Assembly (NCBI GenBank): GCA_002432795.1 | Contig: DJGU01000065.1 | Span: 1 to 33,767 of the forward strand | Length of the DNA: 33,767 nt | Source of the DNA: Anaerolineaceae bacterium UBA5838 | GTDB taxonomy: Bacteria; Chloroflexota; Anaerolineae; Anaerolineales; Anaerolineaceae | Reading direction: 5' to 3' | Shown here: positions 16,842 through 25,239 of the stretch, piece after piece | How the letters are laid out: the number at the start of each line of letters is the position of its first letter | How positions within the stretch are numbered: the stretch's first letter is position 1 | Notes under the pieces: generated by a model | What the model was told of the DNA's origin: nothing | Seen by the model: only the letters and a program-made list of their open reading frames with translations | Databases searched by the model: none | Translations under genes and position numbers: made by a program

Positions 16842-18116
16842 ATGTTTCAAAAAATTTCATTTGTAGTGCTGTGCTTGATGATTCTCGCAGGTTGTGCCAT
16901 CAGCCCCACACCATCCGCGCAGTCTGAAACCCTAAGCGGTCAGCTGGCGTACGATAGCGCGCCGCAGTTCACGGAAGCTGAACTTCAACAACTCACGGAA
17001 AGCCAAAACGAATTTGCCAATGCAATCTTTGCGTACCAGGCTGAAGCCAAAGAAAACCTGGTAATTTCTCCATACAGCCTCTACCAGGCGCTCAGCATGC
17101 TTTACGCCGGTGCTGCCGGTGAGACTGCAAGCGAATTGCGGCTGGCAATGCGCATTCCATGGGAAGACGCGCGTGTACACCGCCTGGTGAATGCCCTCAA
17201 CCAGCAGATTCTCAGCTTTGCCAACTCTACAGATGCTGATACCCAGGCGTTTGAGCTGCAAATAGCTAATGCGCTCTGGGCGGCTCAGGATCGCTCTTTC
17301 GAGCAGGCTTTTCTGGATATCCTTTCCCAAAACTACGCTTCGGGATTGAGAACACTCGATTTCACGGATGCCAGTGCTGCAAGCAAAGCCATCAACGACT
17401 GGGTTGCGGAGCAGACAAAACAGAAAATCATGCGGCTTGCTGATCCTTCGATGTTCAGCGCTGACACTGCCCTGGCACTGACCAACGCGGTCTATTTCAA
17501 GGCTGCCTGGCAATTTCCTTTCAATGAAGCCGCCACAGCAGAAGCCCCCTTCACGCTCCTAAATGGCGAGCAGCAAGACGTGCAAACCATGCACATGACC
17601 GAAACGCTCAATGTGAGCATCACGGAAGAGCTCACCACCGTGCAGCTGCCTTACGCCGGCGGGACGATGGTAATGGAAATCCTCATGCCCAGCCTTGACT
17701 CGTGGAAGGATCCCGATGCCCTTGCTCAACTTTGGTCAGCCCAAGGGGGCTTACCCGAATTGCAGCCAGAAAACGTATCGCTCAGCATGCCAAAATTCCG
17801 CATCGAAACCCCCATCATGGACATGATCCCTGCTCTTGAATCGAGTGGGATGCGTCTTGCCTTCACAGATAACGCAGATTTTTCCGGTATCAGCGGCGAT
17901 CAATCGCTGTACGTCAGCACGATCGCCCAAAAAGCCTTCATTGACGTTAATGAACTGGGCACCGAAGCCTCCGCTGCTACTATTGTGGTAATTAGTGAAA
18001 AATCTCTCCCAGGTGGAGAACCGCTGCAGATCAGCATTGACAGTCCATTCATCTTCCAGATCCGCGACACCGCCACTGGCGCCATCCTCTTCATGGGCAC
18101 TGTGATGCAACCTTGA
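16842..18116 (+). CDS. Lipoprotein serpin 1 (predicted P1 Lys)
   Basis: This 424-aa serpin has a lipoprotein signal (LAGC, lipidated Cys18), so it is anchored on the outer face of the membrane. Serpins trap serine or cysteine proteases by inserting the cleaved reactive loop into a beta-sheet. Family blocks are NLVISPYSLYQALSMLYAGA, ALTNAVYFKAAWQFPF, LSMPKFRIET, KAFIDVNELGTEASAAT and the C-terminal SPFIFQIRDTATGAILFMG. The hinge (GTEASAAT, P15-P8) keeps the small residues needed for inhibition. Counting from Gly373 gives P1 Lys387 and P1' Ser388, predicting a trypsin-like target. A good AGGAG site precedes the ATG. A second serpin lies 82 nt downstream with no terminator between, so the pair is probably one operon. 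Confidence 0.95.
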   Translation: MFQKISFVVLCLMILAGCAISPTPSAQSETLSGQLAYDSAPQFTEAELQQLTESQNEFANAIFAYQAEAKENLVISPYSLYQALSMLYAGAAGETASELRLAMRIPWEDARVHRLVNALNQQILSFANSTDADTQAFELQIANALWAAQDRSFEQAFLDILSQNYASGLRTLDFTDASAASKAINDWVAEQTKQKIMRLADPSMFSADTALALTNAVYFKAAWQFPFNEAATAEAPFTLLNGEQQDVQTMHMTETLNVSITEELTTVQLPYAGGTMVMEILMPSLDSWKDPDALAQLWSAQGGLPELQPENVSLSMPKFRIETPIMDMIPALESSGMRLAFTDNADFSGISGDQSLYVSTIAQKAFIDVNELGTEASAATIVVISEKSLPGGEPLQISIDSPFIFQIRDTATGAILFMGTVMQP

Positions 18117-18198
18117 GCCTGATAGGGAACAAATCGAAGAAAATCATCGTCCAATTCATAGCGGACCCTAAAGAAACCCGCAAGAGGAGATAGAAAAA

Positions 18199-19530
18199 AT
18201 GAAACCAAGCAAAATCTTATTCAGTATCGTGATGATCAGCGCTCTCATGCTGGGAGCCTGTGTACCCGCGCAAAGCCCGACCGAACCCTACCCAGTGGAT
18301 GAAACCGAAGAACCTTCAAATAATGAGCCTGGTGAAATCACCGACTCAAGCGGCGACGTGGCATACATCGTTGACCCCCAGGCTGACCCTGAAGCAGTCA
18401 GGCAGCTTGCCCAGTCCAATAACGGCTTCGCGCTGGCGCTCTACCAGGCACTGCGCGATCAAGACGGCAACCTGATCTACTCGCCTTACAGTATCTTCCA
18501 GGCGCTGCTCATGACGGCAGCCGGCGCTGAAGGCGCGACTGCCAGCCAGATGGCAAGTGTGCTGGGAGTGGATCTGAACAACCCTGAGATCCACAACCTG
18601 ATGAACGCGCTCAATAAAGCGCTCACCACACAACCCGAGTACCTGCAAAGCGATGCTCAGCCTCTGACATTCAACATCGCCAATGCTGTTTGGGCTCAAA
18701 AGGACTTCCATTTTGAGCAATCCTTCCTGGACACGCTTTCAGCCAATTACAACGCCGGACTGAAACTGGTGGATTTCAACAAACCTGAAGACGCACGCGC
18801 CCTCATCAATCTGTGGGTAGCCGCTCAGACTAACGACAAGATCCAGGAGCTTATTCCTGAGGGTTTGCTCGATCAGATGACCCGCATGGTGCTCACAAAC
18901 GCCATTTACTTCAAAGGCGCATGGTCCAATCAATTTGAAGAAAAAGACACTGAAGATGGAAGTTTCACGCTGCTTGACGGCAGCAGCAAGACTGTGCCTT
19001 TCATGCACGGCAATTTCACCCTCTCTGCCCTGGTGAGCGATAAGATCCAGGCAATCAGGCTGCCCTACGAAGGCGGCACTTATGCCATGGCAGCCATTAT
19101 GCCTCTCGAAAACTTCGCTGAGTTTGAGGCACAACTGACCGCCGCAGACCTGGAACAGTTACTGAACAGTCTCCAGTCTTCTTCAGCCATGGTGGACCTG
19201 AGCATGCCAAAATTCAAGTCTGAAAGCCGCTTTGGTCTGGGTGAAATACTGGCTGGGCTCGGCATGCCGGATGCTTTTGATGCCCAAAAAGCCGATTTCT
19301 CGGGTATGACCGGCAAACCCGACTTGATGATCAGCTCGGTCTTGCACCAGGCGACCATCGACGTCAATGAAGAAGGCACCGAAGCTGCCGCCGCAACCGC
19401 TGTGGCAATGAGTTTGACCTCCATGCCTGGGCAGAGCTACACCATCCGCCTGGACAAGCCTTTCATCTACGTGATCTACGAAACTACCACCAACACCATC
19501 ACTTTCATGGGGCGTGTGGTGAACCCGTAA
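18199..19530 (+). CDS. Lipoprotein serpin 2 (predicted P1 Thr)
   Basis: This 443-aa serpin lipoprotein has lipobox LGAC (Cys21), an acidic Pro/Glu-rich tether (about 25-60) and the serpin fold. Blocks include NLIYSPYSIFQALLMTAAGA, LTNAIYFKGAWSNQFEE, DLSMPKFKSESRFGL, DVNEEGTEAAAATAVAM and DKPFIYVIYETTTNTITFMG. The hinge GTEAAAATAVA is a near-perfect inhibitory hinge. Counting from Gly393 gives P1 Thr407 and P1' Ser408, with Leu406 at P2, suggesting elastase-like or related targets. It is clearly a paralogue of the upstream serpin but has a different loop and a longer tether. An AGGAG site precedes the ATG. Transcription ends at the strong terminator at 19545. Confidence 0.95.
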   Translation: MKPSKILFSIVMISALMLGACVPAQSPTEPYPVDETEEPSNNEPGEITDSSGDVAYIVDPQADPEAVRQLAQSNNGFALALYQALRDQDGNLIYSPYSIFQALLMTAAGAEGATASQMASVLGVDLNNPEIHNLMNALNKALTTQPEYLQSDAQPLTFNIANAVWAQKDFHFEQSFLDTLSANYNAGLKLVDFNKPEDARALINLWVAAQTNDKIQELIPEGLLDQMTRMVLTNAIYFKGAWSNQFEEKDTEDGSFTLLDGSSKTVPFMHGNFTLSALVSDKIQAIRLPYEGGTYAMAAIMPLENFAEFEAQLTAADLEQLLNSLQSSSAMVDLSMPKFKSESRFGLGEILAGLGMPDAFDAQKADFSGMTGKPDLMISSVLHQATIDVNEEGTEAAAATAVAMSLTSMPGQSYTIRLDKPFIYVIYETTTNTITFMGRVVNP

Positions 19531-19544
19531 TTGGGATCAGTAAC

Positions 19545-19575
19545 AAAAAACTCCTGCAATTGCAGGAGTTTTTTT
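19545..19575. terminator. Bidirectional intrinsic terminator between serpin operon and degV
   Basis: A perfect stem CTCCTGCAAT/TGCAGGAG-type hairpin is flanked by six A's on the left and seven T's on the right. It works in both directions, between the serpin stop (19530) and the degV stop (19587). Confidence 0.93.
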
Positions 19576-19586
19576 ATTGGGTTTGT

Positions 19587-20435
19587 TTAGCCAACCATAT
19601 ACGCCATGGAAACGGTGCCCGGACCGACATGGCTGCCGATGACCGGGCTCACTTCCGAGCGAATGATCTCAACCGGATTGAGCCGCTCTTTGGCGAGATT
19701 TTCCATGGTGACCATGTCGTCGAATGCCAGCGCGTGGAAGGGTGCCAGGCGGACCGGGCTGCGCCCATCTACGCCCTTTTCGATCAGTTCCACCATGCGG
19801 ATCAGCGCCTTTTTGCGAGACCTTACGCTCTCTAACAGCTCGATTTTTCCGCCACGGATCTCCATGATCGGTTTGAGGTTCAACGTCGAACCGAGCAGGC
19901 GCTTGGCGGAGTTGATGCGTCCCCCACGATGCAGGTACTCAAGCGTATCCACCGTGAAATAGACACCGATGCGCCCGTAAGCGTCCTGGGCTAATTCATG
20001 GCATTCCTGCAGGCTGGCGCCTTTTTCAGCCGCTCGCGCGACTTCCAAAACCATCAAGCTCAGCGCCATCGAGACTAATTTCGAGTCCATCACAATCAGG
20101 TTTTCGGGGTTTCCCAGTTCAGCGCTGGCCTGAAGGGCAGAGTCGATCGTGGCAGAGATGCCGCTGGAAATGCCCAGGTAAAGCACCTGGTTGCCGGCAT
20201 CCAATAATTTTCCAAAAACCTCGAGGAATTGCCCCACCGTCACCTGGCTGGTGGTGGCCATGCTCTTGGACTGACTTAATTGCTGGTAAAACTCCTCAGC
20301 CTGGATGTCGATTCCGTCGTAGTAAGACTTGCCTTCCCAATTAACTGTTAACGGCAAGACCGGAATTTGATATTGATCCACATATTCCTTGGGTAGATAA
20401 GCAGAAGAATCGGTGGCAATGATAACTTTGTTCAT
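19587..20435 (-). CDS. DegV family fatty-acid-binding protein (FakB-like)
   Basis: This 282-aa cytoplasmic protein is of the DegV/FakB family. Members bind a fatty acid and present it to the kinase FakA for phosphorylation. Signatures are the N-terminal IATDSSAYLP, the ATTSQ motif, YLGISSGISATIDSA (lipid carboxylate site), YFTVDTLEYLHRGGRIN and SPVIGSHVGPGTVSMAYMVG at the C-terminus. Length is typical. A strong GAGGAGG site precedes the ATG, and a TATACT -10-like box lies on the minus strand at 20464-20469. No fakA (DAK-type kinase) is adjacent, so the partner must be elsewhere. The gene converges on the serpins at a shared terminator. Confidence 0.95.
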   Translation of the reverse strand: MNKVIIATDSSAYLPKEYVDQYQIPVLPLTVNWEGKSYYDGIDIQAEEFYQQLSQSKSMATTSQVTVGQFLEVFGKLLDAGNQVLYLGISSGISATIDSALQASAELGNPENLIVMDSKLVSMALSLMVLEVARAAEKGASLQECHELAQDAYGRIGVYFTVDTLEYLHRGGRINSAKRLLGSTLNLKPIMEIRGGKIELLESVRSRKKALIRMVELIEKGVDGRSPVRLAPFHALAFDDMVTMENLAKERLNPVEIIRSEVSPVIGSHVGPGTVSMAYMVG

Positions 20436-20463
20436 GGTAGCCTCCTCTGGCGTATTTTATGAA

Positions 20464-20469
20464 AGTATA
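20464..20469 (-). promoter_or_regulatory. Putative -10 box of the DegV gene
   Basis: TATACT on the minus strand lies 28 bp upstream of the DegV start. No good -35 hexamer is visible, so confidence is limited. Confidence 0.35.
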
Positions 20470-20646
20470 GCACATACATTGTCATCCCTGTTTGCTTCTA
20501 CTGTACGAATGGGAATTTTCGGCGAGATTTTGGCACTATCAGATAGCACTTGATAGGTACAGAAACCTCAGCGGTGTTATTATGACAATATCTTGCCTGA
20601 CGCGTCCATCCTCAAAAAGGACGATACGGGTCTATGAAAGGTATTT

Positions 20647-22326
20647 ATGGAAAAAATAAATTTAGAAAACAAAAATGCGATCGAGGAGGATCAAATTTCT
20701 CCGACGGTCCTGGAAGAAAAAAATGTCCAGTCGGATGGCAAACTCAAGCGCCCATTTCCGATCCTTTTAGCAGCTTTTGCGGCAGCAGTGCTGCTGGATC
20801 TGCTCTTCTTTGAAAAGGCATGGGGTTGGCACTGGGCAGTAGCGGTTAACTTGTATCTGATCGCGGCAGGTGTGAGCGCGCGCCTGGAGGGCAAACATCT
20901 GCCGGTCCCGAGCCTCACGCTTATGGTGCTGACAAGCCTCACTGCCCTGCTGACGGGCTTTCGCACTGCCAGTGCCACCACCACCGCGCTCGTGCTCGTG
21001 AGCGGGTTGGGCATGCTGCTGCTGACAGCCAGCTTGCTGAACGGCCAGTGGATGCAGTTCCGCTTGCGGGAATTGATCGGGGAGCTGTTCAAGCTGATCC
21101 CATCAGGGGTGATTGGCACACCCTTCTTGATACTGGAAGGCTTCCAGCTCTCGCAGACCAGCAAAGAGCAGAACCCGTCGAAAAGCAAGCCGGGTCTGGC
21201 GATCTTGCGCGGCGTTCTGATTACCATCCCCCTCCTGCTGCTTTTTGGTTTGCTGCTGGCTTCGGCGGACACAATCTTCTCGGAAATGCTCGGTTCTGCC
21301 TTCGACTGGCTCAAGTTTGATATTTTTGATAATCTGATTCCGCACATATTTTTTATCCTGCTGCTCACCTGGTTTGGTGCAGCCGCACTCTGGCACGCAC
21401 TGACAAAAAGTGAAAACCAACTGGCAATCCAACCTGACAAACCCCTGTTCAAGCCGTTTTTGGGAATGACAGAAACCAGCATTGCCCTGATCAGCCTGAA
21501 TATTCTGTTTGCGCTTTTCCTGGCCGTGCAGTTTCGCTATTTCTTCGCCGGCTCTGCCAATGTGAGCATTGACGGCTTCACCTATGCTGAATACGCCCGG
21601 CGCGGATTCTTCGAGCTGGTGGCTGTGGCTTTGATCGCCAGCGTTTTGTACTTTAGCCTGGCGTCCTTCACCAAACGCGGCACACAGGCGAAAAAGCGCG
21701 CTTTTTCAGTGATGGCGGGTTTGTTGCTGGCACAGGTCGGTGTGATGTTGATTTCGGCTTTCCAGCGGCTGCGCCTGTATGAGCAGGCTTACGGCTTCAC
21801 CAGCTTGCGCCTGGCAGCGCACGTCTTCATGGTCTTCGTTGGGCTGCTTTTGCTGGCGTTGATCCTCATGGAGCTGACAAATTCCTTCCGCAGGCTGGGG
21901 CTGGTGTTGGTGCTTGGCGTGCTGGCTTTCGCGCTGGTGATGGTGGGGCTGAACGAGGACTCATTGATCGCCCAACAGAACCTGGAAAGGGCTGTGCAGG
22001 GTGAAAAACTCGATGCCGCTTACCTGGTGCATGGACTCTCCAATGATGCAGTTCCGACGCTTTTCCGATATATGGATGACCCGGATATTGACCCGGAATT
22101 GCAGGAAAAGTTGCAGCTGGTGATGGCATGCCGCTTTGCCAATTTTGAAGACAACTATGGCAAAGCCACCTGGCAGTCGATCTCCATTCCCACATCCGTT
22201 GCTGGAAAGCTCTATGTTCAGCATGATGAAGTTCTCAGCAGTGTCCCACTCGACACTATCAGCACGGGTTCCGCTTTTAGCATCGACGGGGAGACCATTT
22301 GGTGCTATGGTGCGCCGGATTTTTAA
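20647..22326 (+). CDS. DUF4173/DUF4153-type polytopic membrane protein
   Basis: This 559-aa integral membrane protein is of unknown function. A charged cytoplasmic N-terminus (about 1-35) is followed by roughly eleven to twelve hydrophobic segments to about residue 440, then a soluble C-terminal tail of about 120 residues. The diagnostic DUF4173 motif YAEYARRGFFELVAVALI is present, as is the RGVLITIPLLLLFGLLLASAD-type block common to this family, and LRLAAHVFMVFVGLLLLALI later. AAAGG precedes the ATG. The C-terminal tail (with VHGLSNDAVPTLFRYMDD) looks globular and may be specific to this group. It is preceded by a 211-bp divergent spacer shared with degV. Confidence 0.85.
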   Translation: MEKINLENKNAIEEDQISPTVLEEKNVQSDGKLKRPFPILLAAFAAAVLLDLLFFEKAWGWHWAVAVNLYLIAAGVSARLEGKHLPVPSLTLMVLTSLTALLTGFRTASATTTALVLVSGLGMLLLTASLLNGQWMQFRLRELIGELFKLIPSGVIGTPFLILEGFQLSQTSKEQNPSKSKPGLAILRGVLITIPLLLLFGLLLASADTIFSEMLGSAFDWLKFDIFDNLIPHIFFILLLTWFGAAALWHALTKSENQLAIQPDKPLFKPFLGMTETSIALISLNILFALFLAVQFRYFFAGSANVSIDGFTYAEYARRGFFELVAVALIASVLYFSLASFTKRGTQAKKRAFSVMAGLLLAQVGVMLISAFQRLRLYEQAYGFTSLRLAAHVFMVFVGLLLLALILMELTNSFRRLGLVLVLGVLAFALVMVGLNEDSLIAQQNLERAVQGEKLDAAYLVHGLSNDAVPTLFRYMDDPDIDPELQEKLQLVMACRFANFEDNYGKATWQSISIPTSVAGKLYVQHDEVLSSVPLDTISTGSAFSIDGETIWCYGAPDF

Positions 22327-22465
22327 CCCCTTTTTTGCATCACAACAGCCAGTTGCGACTGGCTATGGATGGTTCGTTTTAAAGGAGAGATCGCCGCGGT
22401 CGCAAGCTCCCTCGCGATGACAGGCAGGCGCCACTCTGCGCTCGCGATGATGGGGGTTGTGAGTT

Positions 22466-22612
22466 GTAGGGTGGGTCGGCGTCATTCAGCCTTGACCTGC
22501 CTGAGTCCCGATGTAGCCAACCCACCACACAGGATCACGCAAGTCTCAATTGGTGGGTTGGTTATAGACAAATCGGTATAGATTGAGTTTTCTCAACACC
22601 AACCCACCCTAC
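22466..22612. repeat. GTAGGGTGGGT...ACCCACCCTAC fold-back element
   Basis: The terminal inverted arms GTAGGGTGGGT (22466) and ACCCACCCTAC (ending 22612) enclose internal copies of the same motif (CCAACCCACC and GGTGGGTTGG), giving a nested fold-back of 147 bp. It shares its arms with the element at 15738-15794. It is MITE-like in shape, but no target-site duplication was identified. Confidence 0.8.
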
Positions 22613-22864
22613 ATCTGATTAGAAGGAATTGGTTGCCCGTGCTGTTCCGGGCTTGAAGGGGAACGGGATACCCTATCCGCTTCGCTGCCAGGGCAAGGCC
22701 GCGTTCCCCGCAAGAATAAATTCTTCGCAAAAGAGGCTCAGAATGACAGGGTTTGTTGGCTTGAATCCTTTCCGCTGCGCTCGCGATGACAATGGTGAAC
22801 CTTAGTGCTCGTAAGTCGGAGTGAGCAACTGAAGCTCATTCCGACAAATCGTTGAGAAATTCTT

Positions 22865-22936
22865 TGTCATCCTGAACGAAGTGAAGGATCTAATTCTTGA
22901 CGCCTAGATTCTTCGCAAAAAAGCTCAGAATGACAA
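22865..22936. repeat. GTCATCCTGAAC...GAATGAC fold-back element
   Basis: The left arm GTCATCCTGAACGAAGTGAA and right arm CTTCGCAAAAAAGCTCAGAATGAC-type sequence are imperfect inverse complements. This is a single, fairly complete copy of the unit that forms the 88-bp array at 4971. Confidence 0.8.
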
Positions 22937-23072
22937 AAATCGTCTGGTTGCGCATTTCAACCCGGTATTCCTGGAGACAAAAGAGAGATCGCCGCGCCGC
23001 GCTGCGCTCGCGATGACAGATAAGCAAACAAGGTACCAATTTGCGGTAAGATTAGCCAGGAAAAACAATAGC

Positions 23073-24251
23073 ATGCACACCCAATCTCTCTCACCCCAGG
23101 ATGCCACCGGTCTGCTCAGCCTGATCGGCTTGGTCGCACTGTTTGTTGGCCTGGTTCTGCTGATCAGGCGCACCCAGCGCAGGCGCCAGGAGGAATCTAA
23201 AATGACCCCCTCCCCAGCAGCGAAACCTTTCCCGCAGGCAACCTCTTATCTCCAATTACTCCCGTATATTAAACAGGCGGATCTCCGCGAAAGACAGGTT
23301 GTCCTGCGCCAGACTTATGAGGAATGGCAGGCGAAATTCCTTCTGCGGGGATTGGACGGGCAGACGGAATTTTTGCGCGGCGAGACCCAAAAACGCGGTT
23401 TGCGCTACCAACTTACCAGCACAAGCCTGGCGCAAGCGCTGGCATTGTTTATCCAAACACAAATGGCACAGGATGGAGATGATTCCCGCGGCAGCTTTGA
23501 GCGCCTGTTGGCGCACCTGCTGGGGCACCCCGCCCTGGACCATCCCGCCCTCAGCAGCTGGCTCTCCATGCCGGACCTGCCCACCTCACCCCGACTCGAG
23601 CCCGACCTGCACGCCGAAGCCTGGATCCTTGCTTCCCTGTTGGCTGCAAAAACGCAATGGGGCAGTTTGGAGCGCTTCAATCTTGAGGAGGTCTTCCAGG
23701 AACGCTCACAAGCCTTGCTGGATGCCCTCAATTCCCAATCCGAAGACCAATCAGGGGTCTTTAATCCGCTTTTACTGCGCGTCATCGCTCAACAATTGCC
23801 CAATCCGCTTTGGAAAACGCAAACAGAGGCTGACTGGCAAGCATTAAAGTCGCTCTTGCGAGAGGAAAAAGGGCTGCCAGGCAGGCAGCAAGCCCTGAGC
23901 CTGCTGCAAATCGGGTTGGAGGGTTTGATCTTCCCTGATGATGGTTTTGCCGAAAGGTCCGACCTGGCTTTTTCGCGTCTGAAACGCGCCTTAGACAGCC
24001 AGGAGCCGCTTGAAGGTGAGCTCGAAGAGGGTTTTTCGCGCCTTGCGAGCCTCAGCTGCTGTGTTCCGCTGGCGCTGCTTTACAAAAATGGGGATTTTGT
24101 CGATCAGCTCTGGTTGCGCCTCAGCCAGGCACAGCCAGCCAAACAAGACGCCCTGGGAGCAAGCATGCGGTTATTAGCAATGATGAGTATGACAGGAACA
24201 CTTTGGCTGGAAAAGAATGAAGCCGAGCCAACTCCTATAACATCGGAATAG
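23073..24251 (+). CDS. Hypothetical single-span membrane protein
   Basis: This 392-aa protein is not recognised. One N-terminal membrane span (residues about 14-33, LLSLIGLVALFVGLVLLIRR) is followed by a basic stop-transfer stretch and a long, mostly helical, Leu/Gln-rich cytoplasmic region with no catalytic motif I can identify. The frame is open to an ATG at 23013, but that ATG lies inside a dispersed repeat (CGCGATGACAG). The ATG at 23073, with AGGAAA about 9-14 nt upstream and a -10-like TAAGAT at 23047, is the better start. Its 3' end overlaps the convergent PfkB-like gene by 17 bp, so no terminator separates them. Confidence 0.7.
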   Translation: MHTQSLSPQDATGLLSLIGLVALFVGLVLLIRRTQRRRQEESKMTPSPAAKPFPQATSYLQLLPYIKQADLRERQVVLRQTYEEWQAKFLLRGLDGQTEFLRGETQKRGLRYQLTSTSLAQALALFIQTQMAQDGDDSRGSFERLLAHLLGHPALDHPALSSWLSMPDLPTSPRLEPDLHAEAWILASLLAAKTQWGSLERFNLEEVFQERSQALLDALNSQSEDQSGVFNPLLLRVIAQQLPNPLWKTQTEADWQALKSLLREEKGLPGRQQALSLLQIGLEGLIFPDDGFAERSDLAFSRLKRALDSQEPLEGELEEGFSRLASLSCCVPLALLYKNGDFVDQLWLRLSQAQPAKQDALGASMRLLAMMSMTGTLWLEKNEAEPTPITSE

Positions 24252-25173
24252 AGTTAATCTCCACCCTGTGGATCAAATTTTGGAATTCTTCCGGTGGGAT
24301 GGTGCTGTAGTCCTTGTTGGAAATATAAGCCGCACGGAAAGCGGCCGCGCGTCTTGTGATCTCCACCAGGTCCAGCCCGCTCACAAATCCATCCACCAAG
24401 CCTGCGCACAATGCCCCTCTCGCCCCGGTCACTCTGCGAACCGGCACCTTTAAGGGTGAAGCCATAACCATCTGGCGCTTTGAGGAAAGCAGCACGCCGC
24501 CAGTTTGCAACATCAGTGCCACAAATTCGATCCCCTGCTGCAAAAAGTGCATCGCTGCCCGTTTTGCTATATCGAAAGTTCCAATTTCATAGCCCACCAG
24601 GCGCTCCGCTTCAGTCACTTCAGGGTAAATTAGCCAGGGAATTTCTTTGATACCAAGGCTAAATGGTGCTGCGGTCGCATCAAATACAACATTGACGCCT
24701 TTCGCTTTCAGCATTCGGATCAAAATCGCATAGAAGTCTTCAGGCACGCCCGGCGGCAAACTTCCCGCAACAACCCAGATATCTCCTGGATTGGCATATT
24801 TACCCGCTTTTTCAAACATCTCTTCAATCGCGCCTGGCGGAACTTGCGGACCAATCTCATTGATCAGCATGTACCAATCGTTGTCTTCTTCCTGGACTAC
24901 CGTGTTGGTGCGGGTTTCGCCATCCACCCAGACGAAGTCCGTATTGATGCCAAGCTTAGTCAGCCCGTCTTCGAGCATCTTTCCCGCGCCCCCACCCACC
25001 CAGGCAAGTGCCAGACTGGGCTGCCCGAGCATGCTCAAACCCCGCGAAGCGTTGAAACCCTTACCTCCCCAATCCAAATGGGCTGGAGCAGCACGTAATA
25101 TCTCATTGAACTTGAGTCGCTTGACCACCAAGGTCCGGTCTACGCTGGGATTAGGGGTGAGCGTAAAGATCAT
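24235..25173 (-). CDS. PfkB-family sugar kinase-like protein lacking the catalytic Asp
   Basis: This 312-aa ribokinase-fold protein is closest to 1-phosphofructokinase/tagatose-6-phosphate kinase (LacC/FruK type). The N-terminal region is intact: TLTPNPSVDRT, WGGKGFNASRGLSMLG and WVVAGSLPPGVP. The C-terminal signature is degenerate. Where active PfkB kinases have TGAGDS with the catalytic base, this protein reads T249-G-A-R-G253-A, so the Asp is Gly. The substrate/ATP-side K-P-N motif is Y183-P-E. It is therefore probably a pseudokinase or sugar-phosphate sensor. Minus-strand TAAAAT lies 6 nt before the ATG and no ribosome site is seen, so it may be leaderless. It starts 57 bp after the last phage-type gene, on the same strand. 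Confidence 0.85.
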   Translation of the reverse strand: MIFTLTPNPSVDRTLVVKRLKFNEILRAAPAHLDWGGKGFNASRGLSMLGQPSLALAWVGGGAGKMLEDGLTKLGINTDFVWVDGETRTNTVVQEEDNDWYMLINEIGPQVPPGAIEEMFEKAGKYANPGDIWVVAGSLPPGVPEDFYAILIRMLKAKGVNVVFDATAAPFSLGIKEIPWLIYPEVTEAERLVGYEIGTFDIAKRAAMHFLQQGIEFVALMLQTGGVLLSSKRQMVMASPLKVPVRRVTGARGALCAGLVDGFVSGLDLVEITRRAAAFRAAYISNKDYSTIPPEEFQNLIHRVEINSIPML

Positions 25174-25216
25174 GAAATTATTTTATCAGGAATGGTTGCT
25201 TTTTACATTTAGTGTG

Positions 25217-25239
25217 CAAAAAATCACTTATTATGTGAC
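25217..25239 (-). terminator. Weak candidate terminator at the end of the phage-type operon
   Basis: On the minus strand, GTCACATAATAAGTGA forms a short stem (4-5 bp) followed directly by TTTTTT. It overlaps the stop codon of the last cassette gene. The stem is weak, so read-through into the pfkB-like gene is possible. Confidence 0.3.

Larger units (their letters stand above)
22327..23072. other. Repeat-rich gene-free region
   Basis: This gap contains, in order: a small hairpin (22347-22364, AGCCAGT-TGCG-ACTGGCT) that may end the DUF4173 transcript weakly; GAGATCGCCGCG...CGCGATGACAGG copies near 22385 and 22985; the GTAGGGTGGGT fold-back (22466-22612); and two copies of the GATTCTTCGC...GAATGACA element (22718-22751, 22865-22936). 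No gene is supported. Confidence 0.75.

Noticed and set aside
25174..25230. Attachment site for the cassette
   Set aside because: No tRNA or direct repeat could be paired with another site in the window; the opposite boundary lies outside.
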